Position numbers and translations under genes: made by a program
Origin: Mesobacillus jeotgali
GTDB taxonomy: Bacteria > Bacillota > Bacilli > Bacillales > Cytobacillaceae
NCBI RefSeq assembly: GCF_900166585.1
Contig: NZ_FVZC01000008.1
Location: 939,713 to 1,003,712 of the forward strand
DNA: 64,000 nt
Direction of reading: 5' to 3'
Shown: one piece after another, positions 33,240-42,122 of the stretch
Numbering within the stretch: position 1 is the stretch's first letter
Layout: each line of letters opens with the position of its first letter
Notes under the pieces: model-generated
The model's database searches: none
Seen by the model: only the letters and a program-made list of their open reading frames with translations
Told to the model about the DNA's origin: nothing

Positions 33240-34208
33240 ATGAAAGCGATAGTTTGTGATAAATATGGTTCACCCGATGTACTTGAATTAAAAGAGATTG
33301 AAAAACCTTTACCCACCGAGAATCAAGTATTGGTAAAGATTCATTCATCATCTATGAACTTTGGTAACTTGGTTCTTTTGAAGGGCAAACCCTTCTTGGC
33401 CCGCTTTGTCTTCGGACTAACGAAACCAAAATACTCTATTCCAGGGGGTGACATAGCTGGTACAGTTGAGGCTGTCGGCAAAGACGTTAAGCTATTTCAG
33501 GCAGGTGATGAAGTATTCGGCGACCTTTCTGGCTGTGGCTGGGGTGGTTTTGCTGAATATGTAACTGTCCCTGAATGCGCTTTAGCCCTAAAACCAACCA
33601 ATATCTCCTTCGAGGAAGCAGCTGCGACACCTATGGCAGGTGTGACTGCCTTACAGGGACTACGTGATAAAGGTAAGATTAAAGCGGGACAGAAAGTATT
33701 GATTTATGGGGCATCAGGTGGTGTCGGCACTTTCGCGGTACAAATTGCCAAATCATTTGGGGCTGAAATAACAGGTGTATGTAGTACACGAAATCTAGAA
33801 ATATTGCGTTCAATAGGAGCCGACTATATCATTGATTATAAAAAAGAGGATTTCACACAAGAAGAGGGGGTTTATGATTTGATTCTTGGTGTGAACGGTT
33901 CTAATTCCATTTTTGCTTATAAACGTGTATTAAAACAAAATGGGAATTTCGTTCACGTAGGAGGTTCCGAGTCCCAGTATTTTCAAACGTTATTTCTTGG
34001 ACCTTTTATTTCAATGACTGGAGGCAAGAAAATAAGTAATTTGTTACAGAGAGCAAACCCAAAAGACTTAAATTATGTAAAAGAATTACTTGAGACTGGC
34101 AAAGTAAAGCCAATAATTGATAAACGCTATAAGTTAAGTGAAGTAACTGAAGCATTCAAATATTTTCAGGAAGGTCATGCTCAAGGTAAAGTGGTAATTA
34201 CTATATAA
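33240..34208 (+). CDS. Zinc-free MDR oxidoreductase (quinone-oxidoreductase/enoyl-reductase type)
   Basis: The 322-residue medium-chain dehydrogenase has a GroES-like N-terminal domain (about 1-120) and a Rossmann NADPH site (about 150-160: YGASGGVGTFAVQ). The catalytic-zinc Cys/His set of true alcohol dehydrogenases is absent. This fits the NADPH:quinone reductase-like branch. CTGGAGGGG precedes ATG 33240. It stands before the ring-cleavage cluster, so a role in quinone or enone detoxification is plausible, though a separate hairpin and gap divide them. Confidence 0.88.
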   Translation: MKAIVCDKYGSPDVLELKEIEKPLPTENQVLVKIHSSSMNFGNLVLLKGKPFLARFVFGLTKPKYSIPGGDIAGTVEAVGKDVKLFQAGDEVFGDLSGCGWGGFAEYVTVPECALALKPTNISFEEAAATPMAGVTALQGLRDKGKIKAGQKVLIYGASGGVGTFAVQIAKSFGAEITGVCSTRNLEILRSIGADYIIDYKKEDFTQEEGVYDLILGVNGSNSIFAYKRVLKQNGNFVHVGGSESQYFQTLFLGPFISMTGGKKISNLLQRANPKDLNYVKELLETGKVKPIIDKRYKLSEVTEAFKYFQEGHAQGKVVITI

Positions 34209-34617
34209 TTCAAAGCTGACTTTAATAACCCCCCTAACCATTTCTGCTCATGTAAAATTCGCTTTCCGTCCTTCGGAACACTCTTGATTGTATTTAACCA
34301 GTTATTCGGATATCATCCAATCCCAAATTTTAAGTTCCGGTTTGCGGATTTTAAAAAATCACCTACTATCAACACCTTAACCAAAACTACATTAATATAT
34401 CTAAACGCACTCAGCATACAGCATGTGCCATATTTTTATCATGGTCAGCTTATTAAACTTTTGAATTTATGCTTAAGAATTGGCAACAATATAGATTTAT
34501 CAATAAGAAAGCAATGCGATTTCATATTCGAAATGCATTGCTTTTATTTATGTTTTTATAGTTGTGGACTAGTGTCAACTCGATCGCCAAGGAAAACAAT
34601 AAAAATTGAATGGATAT
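34209..34617. other. Gap with terminator hairpin, no convincing gene
   Basis: An open frame (34284-34661) crosses this gap and overlaps the XRE-cupin gene, but its peptide has no domain, no ribosome site and atypical composition. A dyad, AAAGCAATGC-G-ATTTC / GAAATGCATTGCTTT (34508-34544) plus T run, is the only clear element. Confidence 0.5.
34508..34550. terminator. Terminator hairpin in the gap after the oxidoreductase
   Basis: A long A/T-flanked stem (34508-34524 with 34530-34544, one bulge) with the T-rich tail TTTTATTT can serve either convergent neighbour. Confidence 0.7.
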
Positions 34618-35157
34618 CTATAATACATCTTTCAACTCAGTATCAGCATAAATTGAGATAAAGACCACGGCTTTTTCCTCTCCGATATTTTTAACGTAGT
34701 GGGGAACACTGGCATTCCAGCTAAAAGAATCTCCTTCTTCTATAATAAACGAATCCTCTCCTTGTTCTGCCAGGATTTTCCCTTTCAGTACTAAATGACT
34801 TTCTTCCCCTTCATGTGAATGTGGTTCTCCGATAGAAGCCCCTGGAGGAAATTCTACGATCATTGTTCTTAGTCCGCCCTTTGAAGCCAGGTGTTCAATC
34901 TTCAAATTGTGAAAAGAAGAATTGGTTCTTGCCTCTTTGCGAATGACACGCATATGCTGTTTCTTTTCTAATAATAAATAGGGGAGTGGAACCCCAAGAA
35001 ACTCAGCAATGGTACTTAATGTACTAATTGAAGGGGATGTATTGTTATTTTCAACATTGCTTATAAAGCCTTTGGATAGACCTGTACCTTCACACATTTG
35101 GGCAATCGTGATCTTTTTTCTGTTTCGTATGGCTCGGATCTTTGTTCCAATATCCAA
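34618..35157 (-). CDS. XRE-family regulator with cupin sensor domain
   Basis: This cytoplasmic regulator of about 179 residues has an XRE helix-turn-helix (about 7-60: ITIAQMCEGTGLSKGFISN) and a C-terminal cupin (about 100-175), whose metal-site block reads EPHSHEGEESHLVL. The cupin probably binds a small effector. The start chosen is TTG 35157, with GAGGTGG five bases upstream, over GTG 35166. It diverges from the esterase/dioxygenase cluster across a region with a perfect 12-bp inverted repeat, so it probably controls that cluster. Confidence 0.88.
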   Translation of the reverse strand: MDIGTKIRAIRNRKKITIAQMCEGTGLSKGFISNVENNNTSPSISTLSTIAEFLGVPLPYLLLEKKQHMRVIRKEARTNSSFHNLKIEHLASKGGLRTMIVEFPPGASIGEPHSHEGEESHLVLKGKILAEQGEDSFIIEEGDSFSWNASVPHYVKNIGEEKAVVFISIYADTELKDVL

Positions 35158-35256
35158 CTTAACCACCTCTGATGTTTTCTTTTAAGAAACTTATTTATAT
35201 ATTAGCAAAAATGCTGTTGACAGACCACCCTATTTATTGTTATCTTTTAAACAACA

Positions 35257-35322
35257 AATATTCTTATTACAAAACAAACGAATAGTTACTTTTTTGATTT
35301 GAGGTTTCTAAATAAGAATATT
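35257..35322. promoter_or_regulatory. Widely spaced 12-bp inverted repeat between divergent genes
   Basis: AATATTCTTATT (35257-35268) and AATAAGAATATT (35311-35322) are perfect inverse copies with a 42-bp gap. The right copy covers the likely -10 region of the esterase gene. Spacing of about five helical turns would let two bound dimers interact by looping. Confidence 0.45.
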
Positions 35323-35381
35323 AAATTTCTATCAGTAAAATCCAAGTGGGTAGGATCATCATATAGAAGGGGTGCTGTAAC

Positions 35382-36023
35382 TTGAATTCATCTATGCTTT
35401 ATGAACTTCGAACACCATCAAAGGTTGAGCCCGATAAAACCTATCCTGCACTTTTTGTCATGCATGGAATGGGGAGTAATGAACAAAATATGCTTTCGTT
35501 AGTAGCTGGGTTAGAAGAAAAGTTTTATATTTTTAGTATTCGCGGGCCACTGTCTCAACCGCCAGGTTTCGCCTATTTTACGATACAAGGCTATGGAAAA
35601 CCGCACCGGGAAGTTTTTGATCAAGGAATCTCACAGCTGACTAATTTTATTGATCATGCAGCCGGACGATATCCGATTGATCAAGAACGCTTATATTTGC
35701 TTGGATTTAGCCAGGGAGCTATTGTATCCATGACACTTGGCTTAGCACTTGGCAAACGCATCAAGGGGATAGTTGCTTTGAGCGGATATATACCAGGATT
35801 TGTAAAAGAAGAATACACGATTCAACCTGTTGATCATCTTTCCTTGTTTATTTCTCACGGAGAATTTGACAATGTTTTGCCCTATGAATGGGGAGTAGAA
35901 AGTAAAGAGTTTTTTGAAGGGTTAAAATCACAAGTAACTTTTAAAGCCTACCAAGAAGGTCATACTGTTTCAATTAAGAACCAACAGGATTTTACCAAGT
36001 GGTTACTTGAAGATGTAGATTGA
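35382..36023 (+). CDS. Alpha/beta-hydrolase esterase (phospholipase/carboxylesterase family)
   Basis: The 213-residue serine hydrolase has nucleophile elbow GFSQGAI (Ser about 108), oxyanion region HGMGSNEQN (about 30) and a catalytic His in QEGHTVS (about 195); the Asp is probably in GEFDNVL. The start TTG 35382 has AGAAGGGG upstream. B. subtilis MhqD, a similar hydrolase induced by methyl-hydroquinone, sits with a dioxygenase and a DoxX protein, as here. It leads the cluster and likely hydrolyses a ring-cleavage product or an aromatic ester. Confidence 0.85.
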   Translation: MNSSMLYELRTPSKVEPDKTYPALFVMHGMGSNEQNMLSLVAGLEEKFYIFSIRGPLSQPPGFAYFTIQGYGKPHREVFDQGISQLTNFIDHAAGRYPIDQERLYLLGFSQGAIVSMTLGLALGKRIKGIVALSGYIPGFVKEEYTIQPVDHLSLFISHGEFDNVLPYEWGVESKEFFEGLKSQVTFKAYQEGHTVSIKNQQDFTKWLLEDVD

Positions 36024-36049
36024 TAAAACCATTAAGGAGGAATTTTATA

Positions 36050-36841
36050 ATGATGCCAGCTTTATTTGTTGCCCATGGAGCACCTCTATTGGCAATTCAA
36101 AATAATGAATATACTCAATTCCTGAATTCGTTCGGCAAGGAACTGCCCAGGCCTAAAGCAATCATTTTGTTTTCAGCACACTGGGAATCATCTCTGCAGC
36201 AAGTTAGTAATGTAGAAGACTATAGAACGATTTACGATTTTGGAGGATTTCCAGAAGAATTGTATCGTATTCAGTATCCGGCTAAAGGTAATGGAACCAT
36301 TGCAAAGGAAATTACAGAGTTGTTAACTGAACAGGGAGTGCCTTTTGAAGTGGATAGCACACGCGGCTTAGATCATGGGGCATGGGTAGTTCTTAGGTTA
36401 ATGTATCCTGATGCTGATATCCCTGTCATTTCAATGTCTGTAAACCCCAGCCTTACACCTGAGGAACAATATCAAATTGGACGTTCTTTGTCAACATTAA
36501 GAGAAAAAGACGTTTTAATCATTGCAAGCGGAGGAACGGTCCATAATCTTGGAGCCTTAAGGATGGTCAGCAATAATCAAACAGTTGATCAATGGGCAAT
36601 TGACTTCGACAGGTGGCTTGAGCAGCATATTACTAATTGGGATTTAGAATCCTTATTCAAATATGATTCATTAGCTCCGAATGCGAAAATGGCTGTTCCG
36701 CCATATGGAAATGAACACTTCATACCAATTTTTTATGCAATGGGTGCCGCAGATCAAGTAAAAAGTGCAAAGCTGCTTCACCGCAGTTATCAATATGGAA
36801 ACCTCAGCCACAGTGTATGGCAATTTGGGGAGTCCAAGTAA
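36050..36841 (+). CDS. Class III extradiol ring-cleavage dioxygenase (DODA/LigB type)
   Basis: The 263-residue enzyme is of the 4,5-DOPA dioxygenase/YgiD family, which opens catechol-type rings using Fe(II) or Zn. Conserved histidines are in VAHGAPLLA (about 8), FSAHWES (about 46), LDHGAW (about 105) and TVHNLG (about 168). The start ATG 36050 has AAGGAGG upstream; the earlier ATT/ATG at 36020 overlaps the esterase stop and is rejected. It lies 26 bases after the esterase gene and belongs to the same operon with DoxX. A catecholic or hydroquinone substrate is inferred. Confidence 0.88.
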   Translation: MMPALFVAHGAPLLAIQNNEYTQFLNSFGKELPRPKAIILFSAHWESSLQQVSNVEDYRTIYDFGGFPEELYRIQYPAKGNGTIAKEITELLTEQGVPFEVDSTRGLDHGAWVVLRLMYPDADIPVISMSVNPSLTPEEQYQIGRSLSTLREKDVLIIASGGTVHNLGALRMVSNNQTVDQWAIDFDRWLEQHITNWDLESLFKYDSLAPNAKMAVPPYGNEHFIPIFYAMGAADQVKSAKLLHRSYQYGNLSHSVWQFGESK

Positions 36842-36880
36842 CTGCAATTATATTATTGACAAGACATGGAGGAAGAAAAA

Positions 36881-37309
36881 ATGGAAAATAAATACGAAGT
36901 AAGTATATTGATTTTGCGAATAGTCTTAGGTATTAGTTTCTTCGTTCACGGATTAGCAAAATTCCAGGGTGGGATTGAAAATACAGTTGGATGGTTTGGC
37001 AGTATTGGTTTACCAGGATTCCTTGCTTATGGCGTTGCTTTTATAGAAATAGTTGGTGGTATTGCCCTAGTACTTGGCTTGTTTACAAGAATTGTTTCAA
37101 TCATATTTATACTATTGATGGTTGGGGCAATTATAAAAGTGAAATTAGCTGCAGGATTCTTAGGGAACGGACAAATGGCTGGATATGAATTGGATTTGGC
37201 ATACTTGGCAATGGCAGTTTCTATTGCGATCACTGGTTCAAAGGCTTATGCACTAGATTCATTTATTGGTAAGGGACAAAAGGCAGAAAAGGCAATACAT
37301 GTCCTTTAA
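36881..37309 (+). CDS. DoxX-family membrane protein
   Basis: The 142-residue protein has four predicted helices and the family signature GISFFVHGLAKFQGG (about 18-32), and GLPGFLAYGVAFIEIVGGIAL. The start ATG 36881 has TGGAGGAAG just before it. DoxX relatives (B. subtilis MhqP, CatD) accompany ring-cleavage enzymes and help resist thiol or quinone stress. It is the third gene of the esterase-dioxygenase operon and is followed by a terminator. Confidence 0.87.
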   Translation: MENKYEVSILILRIVLGISFFVHGLAKFQGGIENTVGWFGSIGLPGFLAYGVAFIEIVGGIALVLGLFTRIVSIIFILLMVGAIIKVKLAAGFLGNGQMAGYELDLAYLAMAVSIAITGSKAYALDSFIGKGQKAEKAIHVL

Positions 37310-37332
37310 TTTACCATGAATGCAGTTTTCTT

Positions 37333-37373
37333 GAAGGCATTACTTCATTAATAGAGGTAATGCTTTCTTTTAT
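37333..37373 (+). terminator. Terminator after DoxX gene
   Basis: The dyad AAGGCATTAC(TTC) / (GA)GGTAATGCTTT with a T-rich tail (TTTCTTTTAT) ends the first part of the cluster. Confidence 0.78.
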
Positions 37374-37524
37374 ATTATATTGACATTCACTCTCTGAGAT
37401 TATCCTGCGCCGGAGAATTGTCTCTTAGAATTGTGTTGGTTCCGCTCCTGCGGCCCCCTATTGATTGTGGAGGCTGATAAAGGTAAGCATTTTTTAAATA
37501 GTAAAATAGAAAGGGAGATGCGGT

Positions 37525-37716
37525 ATGCCGATTATTCAAATAACCATGCTGGAAGGCAGAGATCAAAAAACCATTGAAACATGTATGAAGAATATTGCCC
37601 GTACTGTGCAAAAATCACTTGGAGTCCCATTAACAAGCATTCGCATTGTAGTGAATGAGGTTCCAAAAAATCGTTTTGCAGTGGGAGATACACTAAAAAG
37701 TGAGATGCAGGAATAG
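37525..37716 (+). CDS. 4-oxalocrotonate tautomerase-like enzyme
   Basis: The 63-residue tautomerase has Pro right after the initiator Met (MPIIQITML), the catalytic base once Met is removed. Arg residues in EGRDQK (11) and SIRIVVNEV (about 39) fit the active site. GGGAGATG precedes ATG 37525. In meta-cleavage pathways it converts 2-hydroxymuconate to its keto form, just before the decarboxylase/hydratase encoded 10 bases downstream. Confidence 0.87.
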   Translation: MPIIQITMLEGRDQKTIETCMKNIARTVQKSLGVPLTSIRIVVNEVPKNRFAVGDTLKSEMQE

Positions 37717-37726
37717 GGGGATATCG

Positions 37727-38506
37727 ATGCTGGACTATAGAGTTCTTGCTGAATATTTACTTAAAGCAGAGAAACAAAAACAAGCCGTTTCTTGTATATC
37801 AGATAAGGTGGAACATTTTAATCTGGAAATGGGATATAGGGTGCAACAGGAGCTTGTAAAAAGTAAAGTTGAGTCTGGTAACAGGGTGACGGCTTACAAG
37901 ATGGGTCTTACCAGTCAAGCAAAAATGAAGCAAATGAAAGTTGATACCCCTATATACGGGTATATTTTTGATTACATGGACGTTCCCGACAAGGGCCAGA
38001 TCCGAATGGAAGATTTTATCCATCCAAAAGTGGAGGCGGAGCTTGCCTTTATTTTAGGGGAAGACATTGAAGGGACAAATGTTACAGGTGAGCAAGTATT
38101 GGAAAGAACCCAGTGGATACTGCCTGCCCTTGAGATCATTGACAGCCGGTATGAGAATTTTCGGTTTAAGCTGCCCGATGTGGTTGCGGATAACACATCT
38201 GCATCACGGGTCATTTTCGGGAATCGTTTATTCCAGCCCCAGGACTTTGCCGTTGATTCAATTGGTGTATCTATGTCATTAAACGGTGAGATAAGAGCAA
38301 GCGGAGTAAGTTCAGCAGTTTTGGGAAATCCGGCTAATTCTGTAGCGTTATTAGCCAAAATGTTATATGAAGAAAAAAAGGAGAAAATGAAAAAGGGCTC
38401 TGTCATTTTGACAGGGGGAATTACGGAGGCTGTGCTATTAAAAAAAGGGGACCATGTTATAACGGAATATGAAGGAATGGGTGAAGTCTCATTTCAAGTT
38501 CTATAA
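37727..38506 (+). CDS. 2-keto-4-pentenoate hydratase / 4-oxalocrotonate decarboxylase family enzyme
   Basis: The 259-residue metalloenzyme is of the MhpD/XylI/XylJ branch. The metal-binding region HPKVEAELAFILG (about 100-112), PALEIIDSRYENF and GRL-like SRVIFGNRL fit. ATG 37727 has TAGGGGG upstream. It should decarboxylate 2-oxo-3-hexenedioate or hydrate 2-oxopent-4-enoate. With the tautomerase and the dioxygenase it forms part of a catechol meta-cleavage route; no semialdehyde dehydrogenase, aldolase or acylating aldehyde dehydrogenase is seen in the window. Confidence 0.87.
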   Translation: MLDYRVLAEYLLKAEKQKQAVSCISDKVEHFNLEMGYRVQQELVKSKVESGNRVTAYKMGLTSQAKMKQMKVDTPIYGYIFDYMDVPDKGQIRMEDFIHPKVEAELAFILGEDIEGTNVTGEQVLERTQWILPALEIIDSRYENFRFKLPDVVADNTSASRVIFGNRLFQPQDFAVDSIGVSMSLNGEIRASGVSSAVLGNPANSVALLAKMLYEEKKEKMKKGSVILTGGITEAVLLKKGDHVITEYEGMGEVSFQVL

Positions 38507-38628
38507 GTAATTATCTGATTGAAAAAAATGTTAAAAACTAAGCGATATAAAACCCCAGGTTGTTGTATTTATTGAAAACCTTTTTCGAAAGAAATATAGA
38601 AATAATAATTTACAGTCGATTTATCAAA

Positions 38629-38657
38629 GAACCCCGCCTGACAATATGGCGGGGTTT
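38629..38657 (-). terminator. Terminator after the chemoreceptor gene
   Basis: The 9-bp stem AACCCCGCC / GGCGGGGTT with a nine-base loop lies just past the minus-strand stop; it is also downstream of the plus-strand hydratase. Confidence 0.8.
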
Positions 38658-38661
38658 GGTG

Positions 38662-40395
38662 TTAAATTATAAACTTTTTAACGCTGTTCTCCAGTTTTTG
38701 TGACAAATCCCTCAGGGAAGTCGTAAGTTCCGCAATTTCTCCGATTGAGTCTGCCTGAACGTCTGTCGAGGAGGCCGCTTCTTTTGACGCAGATGCGGTT
38801 TCTTTGAGCAGTCTAGTAAATTCGTTCACTGTAGAAGAAATTTCTTCAGCCCCCGCCGATAGTTGTTCAGTCACCGCAGAAACTTCTTCAATTTCTGCGC
38901 TTACTGCTTCGATGGATTGAAGCATGCCAATGAATTTGTGGCCGGTATTTTGGATCGAACTCGTCCCCAGCTTGACTTCGTTTACACTTTTGTTCATCGA
39001 CTCAACAGCGGCTTCAATTGTTATTCTAAATGTATTCAGCAATTCCTCGATTCTGGCTGCTGAGTTCTTTGATTCCTCTGCCAGTTTCCGTACTTCTTGC
39101 GAAACAACCGCGAATCCCTTTCCATGTTCTCCCGCTCTTGCTGCTTCAATTGCTGCATTTAACGCAAGCAGGTTCGTCTGTTCAGAAATTCCGGTAATCA
39201 AGGCGACGATGGTTTTAATTTCATCTGCCTTCTTACCCAGGGTCAAGACGGTCTCAGAGGACAATTCCACAGATTCTTTAACAATTTCAATTCTGCCAAT
39301 GACGGACTCTAGTTCGGAATAGCCTTCCTTTGCCTGCTCAGTTACCGAAACGGAAGATTCACTAACTTCGGAAGCAGCTTCCGCGATACGGTGGACCCCG
39401 ATTGCTATCTCATCCATTGCCTTTGTAGTTTCCATGCTCGATTCCAGCTGTATGTCGGTAGCTGAGGCAACGTGCTGGATACTATGTACGATGGTACCTG
39501 ATGACTCGTGGATTCCACCCATTTCATGGCCAAGCTTGTTGGCTGCAGACAATAACTGATTGGCGGAATGTTTGATATCGTGGATCATTTCCGAAGTATT
39601 CAAAGCCATTTTTTCAAAAGAGGCCAGAAGCTGCGGAATTTCATCTTTGCCCTTTACCTTTATCCCATGCAAAGCGTTTTGTGCATTTACAAAGTTTCCT
39701 TCAGCCATTTCATTGGAGGCCTCCATCAGAACCCCAATGGGCCGTAAGCTTTTGTTCAAGAAAATTGTCAGAATAGCAACTATTGCAACAACTAACACCA
39801 CCATAAAGCCGATAATAACTGGAAGTACACTAAGGTTAACTTCGTGTGTAATTGTGCCCACCTTCCTGGCATCCACGTCTATACCGATTATCCCAATCAC
39901 TTCTCCGGCGGAATTTTTAATCGGCGCAAAAGCACTTAAATAATCGCCATATTTCTTGTCTTCTACTATCTCTTTACTCGTACTCTTGCCTTCCAATACC
40001 GGCTGAATGTCCGCATAGGAGGTAGTTGAGGTTGCCTCTCCAATTGGACTGGCGACTTCGGAACCTGCAGGCTGGCCATCAATTAGGATTACAGGCTGCT
40101 TATCTTCAACGCCAACAGTATAAACGTAAAATGCACCTGTCAATTCACGAGCTTCATTTAGACGCTCTCTAAGTGTCCAATATGTATCGGTTTCAGACGG
40201 ATTATTCAAAAACTGCTCATATAAGTCAGTGTCAACCTTGGCAGCCAGGCTTTCCGCAATGCTCACGCTGTAACCAGAAATAGAGCGTTCAACCGTATCA
40301 TTGTTGTTTTTAAATATGATGCCAATCATCCCTGCCAAAACCACTATCATTCCGATGGCAGTGACAAGGGCAATTTTCCAGCTTAGCTTTTTCAT
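38662..40395 (-). CDS. Methyl-accepting chemotaxis protein
   Basis: The 577-residue membrane chemoreceptor has helix 1 (about 8-28), an extracellular Cache-like sensor (about 35-180) with the phrase [12 protein letters not shown], helix 2 (about 185-210), HAMP (about 212-265) and a long signalling domain. The hairpin tip reads [20 protein letters not shown], the CheA/CheW contact. Start ATG 40395 follows GGGGG at six bases; an ATG at 40407 is less likely. The ligand is unknown. A SigD-type promoter upstream ties it to motility. Confidence 0.93.
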   Translation of the reverse strand: MKKLSWKIALVTAIGMIVVLAGMIGIIFKNNNDTVERSISGYSVSIAESLAAKVDTDLYEQFLNNPSETDTYWTLRERLNEARELTGAFYVYTVGVEDKQPVILIDGQPAGSEVASPIGEATSTTSYADIQPVLEGKSTSKEIVEDKKYGDYLSAFAPIKNSAGEVIGIIGIDVDARKVGTITHEVNLSVLPVIIGFMVVLVVAIVAILTIFLNKSLRPIGVLMEASNEMAEGNFVNAQNALHGIKVKGKDEIPQLLASFEKMALNTSEMIHDIKHSANQLLSAANKLGHEMGGIHESSGTIVHSIQHVASATDIQLESSMETTKAMDEIAIGVHRIAEAASEVSESSVSVTEQAKEGYSELESVIGRIEIVKESVELSSETVLTLGKKADEIKTIVALITGISEQTNLLALNAAIEAARAGEHGKGFAVVSQEVRKLAEESKNSAARIEELLNTFRITIEAAVESMNKSVNEVKLGTSSIQNTGHKFIGMLQSIEAVSAEIEEVSAVTEQLSAGAEEISSTVNEFTRLLKETASASKEAASSTDVQADSIGEIAELTTSLRDLSQKLENSVKKFII

Positions 40396-40426
40396 AAAAT
40401 CCCCCATATGTAGTTATTCACCTTCT

Positions 40427-40454
40427 ATATCGGAAAAATAGTCATGCTTATTTA
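40427..40454 (-). promoter_or_regulatory. SigD-type promoter of the chemoreceptor gene
   Basis: On the minus strand TAAA (40454-40451), a 16-bp spacer and TCCGATAT (40434-40427) match the flagellar sigma consensus TAAA-N15/16-GCCGATAA with two mismatches at the ends of the -10 box. It ends about 31 bases before the start codon. Confidence 0.7.
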
Positions 40455-40846
40455 TAGAATTGAGTGAGAAGGAAGTACTGTAATTTATGGAAGTGATGGA
40501 ATAATTAGGGATACTGCAATTTTGGAAATACAATAATAATCTTTTCCTGGGACGGTTTCGGAAAATGATCCAAATGTTAACGGGATTGGCAATCCAGGCA
40601 TCCTAATATTTTCGCTGATTTTCACAGTATTAAGGGATAAATAAAACAACAAAGGTTTCAGGGGGAGGCCGGGAAAGAGGAAAATCAAAGCGATTTTAAT
40701 AGACTTAAGAATGGCTGAAAAATGAAAAAAATAATATATTGATATAATTATAGGAAGACTTTAAGCGATCAAAATTTTGAAAAAATCCCTAAGTGAATTC
40801 AGGGAAACTCGTTATAATTCACAATAAAATAAATTTAAGAAATTGT

Positions 40847-40873
40847 TTGACAAATGTAGATTACCATGATAAT
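40847..40873 (+). promoter_or_regulatory. Candidate SigA promoter of ilvED T-box leader
   Basis: TTGACA (40847-40852) is followed after 15 bases by GATAAT (40868-40873), about 30 bases before the first T-box stem. The spacing is short, so the exact -10 is uncertain. Confidence 0.45.
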
Positions 40874-40903
40874 TTTTAATTAATTAATTTGGAAAGTAAA
40901 AAT

Positions 40904-41168
40904 CGATGACGAGAAGAGTAAGATGAGTGCCCTGTTCTACAGAGAGTCGGTAAATGGTGCAAGCCGATGTTCAGAACTGATCCGAAAATCATCTCCGAGA
41001 TGCAATGCTGAAATTTTCAGTAAGTATTGCCGGCTGGTCCGCCGTTACAAGGAACGCGTATGATTGTACGTTGATTGAGTGCCGTAATATGGATGTTTTT
41101 ATCCAGAAACGGAACTAGGGTGGTATCGCGAGCTAACTCGTCCCTATTTTAGGGGCGAGTTTTTTTAT
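40904..41168 (+). ncRNA. T-box riboswitch (isoleucine type, AUC specifier) of ilvED
   Basis: Stem I is recognisable: basal pair GATGA / TCATC, AGAGAG-type bulge region and a GTTC/GAAC upper helix. The T-box motif AGGGTGGTATCGCG (41117-41130) and a terminator, ACTCGTCCCT / AGGGGCGAGT with T7, follow. The loop between GAAC and TCATC reads TGATCCGAAAA, giving AUC (Ile) as specifier. The UGGU bulge complements an ACCA tRNA end. Uncharged tRNA-Ile should allow read-through into ilvE and ilvD. The motif has one change (TATCG for TACCG). Confidence 0.88.
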
Positions 41169-41200
41169 TTTCCAAAAAAATATATGGAAATGAGGAATGG

Positions 41201-42097
41201 ATGATGAAGGAGCAATTAATCTTTTTAAATGGCCAGTTTGTCAGTAAGAAGGATGCGGTTGTATCGGTGTATGATCATGGTTTTCTATACGGAGATGGTG
41301 TCTTCGAAGGGATCCGAGTGTATGAAGGCAATGTCTTCAGGCTGCAGGAGCATGTTGATCGGCTATATGACTCGGCTAAGTCCATTATGTTGTCCATTCC
41401 TTACAGCAAACAGGAGTTAAGCGATCTTGTGGTTGAGACTTTGAGAGTGAATGACCTGTTAAATGCTTATATTCGCGTAGTTGTCTCCAGGGGAGTAGGG
41501 AATTTAGGCCTCGACCCGGCCTCCTGTTCACATCCGCAGGTCATTGTCATTGCGGAGGAGCTTGCACTATTCCCGAAAGAATTATACGAGTCGGGGATCG
41601 AGATTGTCACGGTAGCTACGAGACGGAATCGCTCGGATGTACTTTCACCAAAAGTGAAATCACTGAACTATTTGAATAATATCCTTGTCCGAATCGAGGC
41701 CGGTTTATCTGGTGTCAATGAAGCACTTATGCTGAATGATCAGGGCTACGTGGCGGAAGGTTCCGCGGATAATGTTTTTATCGTGAAAAATGGCCAGATT
41801 CTTACACCTCCTGGGTATGTCGGAGCACTGGAGGGGATCACAAGAAATGCCATCATGGAAATCGCTCATAATCTTGGCTTCTCGATGAGGGAGGAAGTTT
41901 TCACAAGGCATGATGTCTATGTGGCCGATGAAGTCTTTTTAACTGGAACGGCTGCAGAGGTGATTGCGGTTGTGAAGGTGGATGGACGGACCATCGGCGA
42001 TGGAAAACCAGGTGATGTCACAAATCAACTTTTAAAAGAGTTTAGGAAAACTGTCGTTGAAGACGGGGTCAAAGTGTTTGAACAACAAAGTGTATAA
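41201..42097 (+). CDS. ilvE: Branched-chain amino acid aminotransferase
   Basis: The 298-residue PLP enzyme of class IV transfers the amino group between glutamate and the keto acids of Ile, Val and Leu. Visible marks are YGDGVFEGIRVYEG near the N-terminus, the PLP Lys in SPKVKSLNYLNN (about 150-161) and ALMLNDQGYVAEG (about 176-188). GAGGAATGG precedes two adjacent ATGs; the first is kept. It is first in an ilvE-ilvD operon behind an isoleucine T-box. Confidence 0.9.
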   Translation: MMKEQLIFLNGQFVSKKDAVVSVYDHGFLYGDGVFEGIRVYEGNVFRLQEHVDRLYDSAKSIMLSIPYSKQELSDLVVETLRVNDLLNAYIRVVVSRGVGNLGLDPASCSHPQVIVIAEELALFPKELYESGIEIVTVATRRNRSDVLSPKVKSLNYLNNILVRIEAGLSGVNEALMLNDQGYVAEGSADNVFIVKNGQILTPPGYVGALEGITRNAIMEIAHNLGFSMREEVFTRHDVYVADEVFLTGTAAEVIAVVKVDGRTIGDGKPGDVTNQLLKEFRKTVVEDGVKVFEQQSV

Positions 42098-42122
42098 AGA
42101 AGAATACTAGGGGGGATTTAGT

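Noticed and set aside
34284..34661. Open frame of 125 codons after the oxidoreductase gene.
   Set aside because: No ribosome site, no domain, odd composition, crosses a terminator hairpin and overlaps the well-supported XRE-cupin gene on the other strand.
40485..40688. Minus-strand frame of 67 codons between the chemoreceptor and the ilv T-box.
   Set aside because: No ribosome site and no family resemblance; the region reads as AT-rich spacer.
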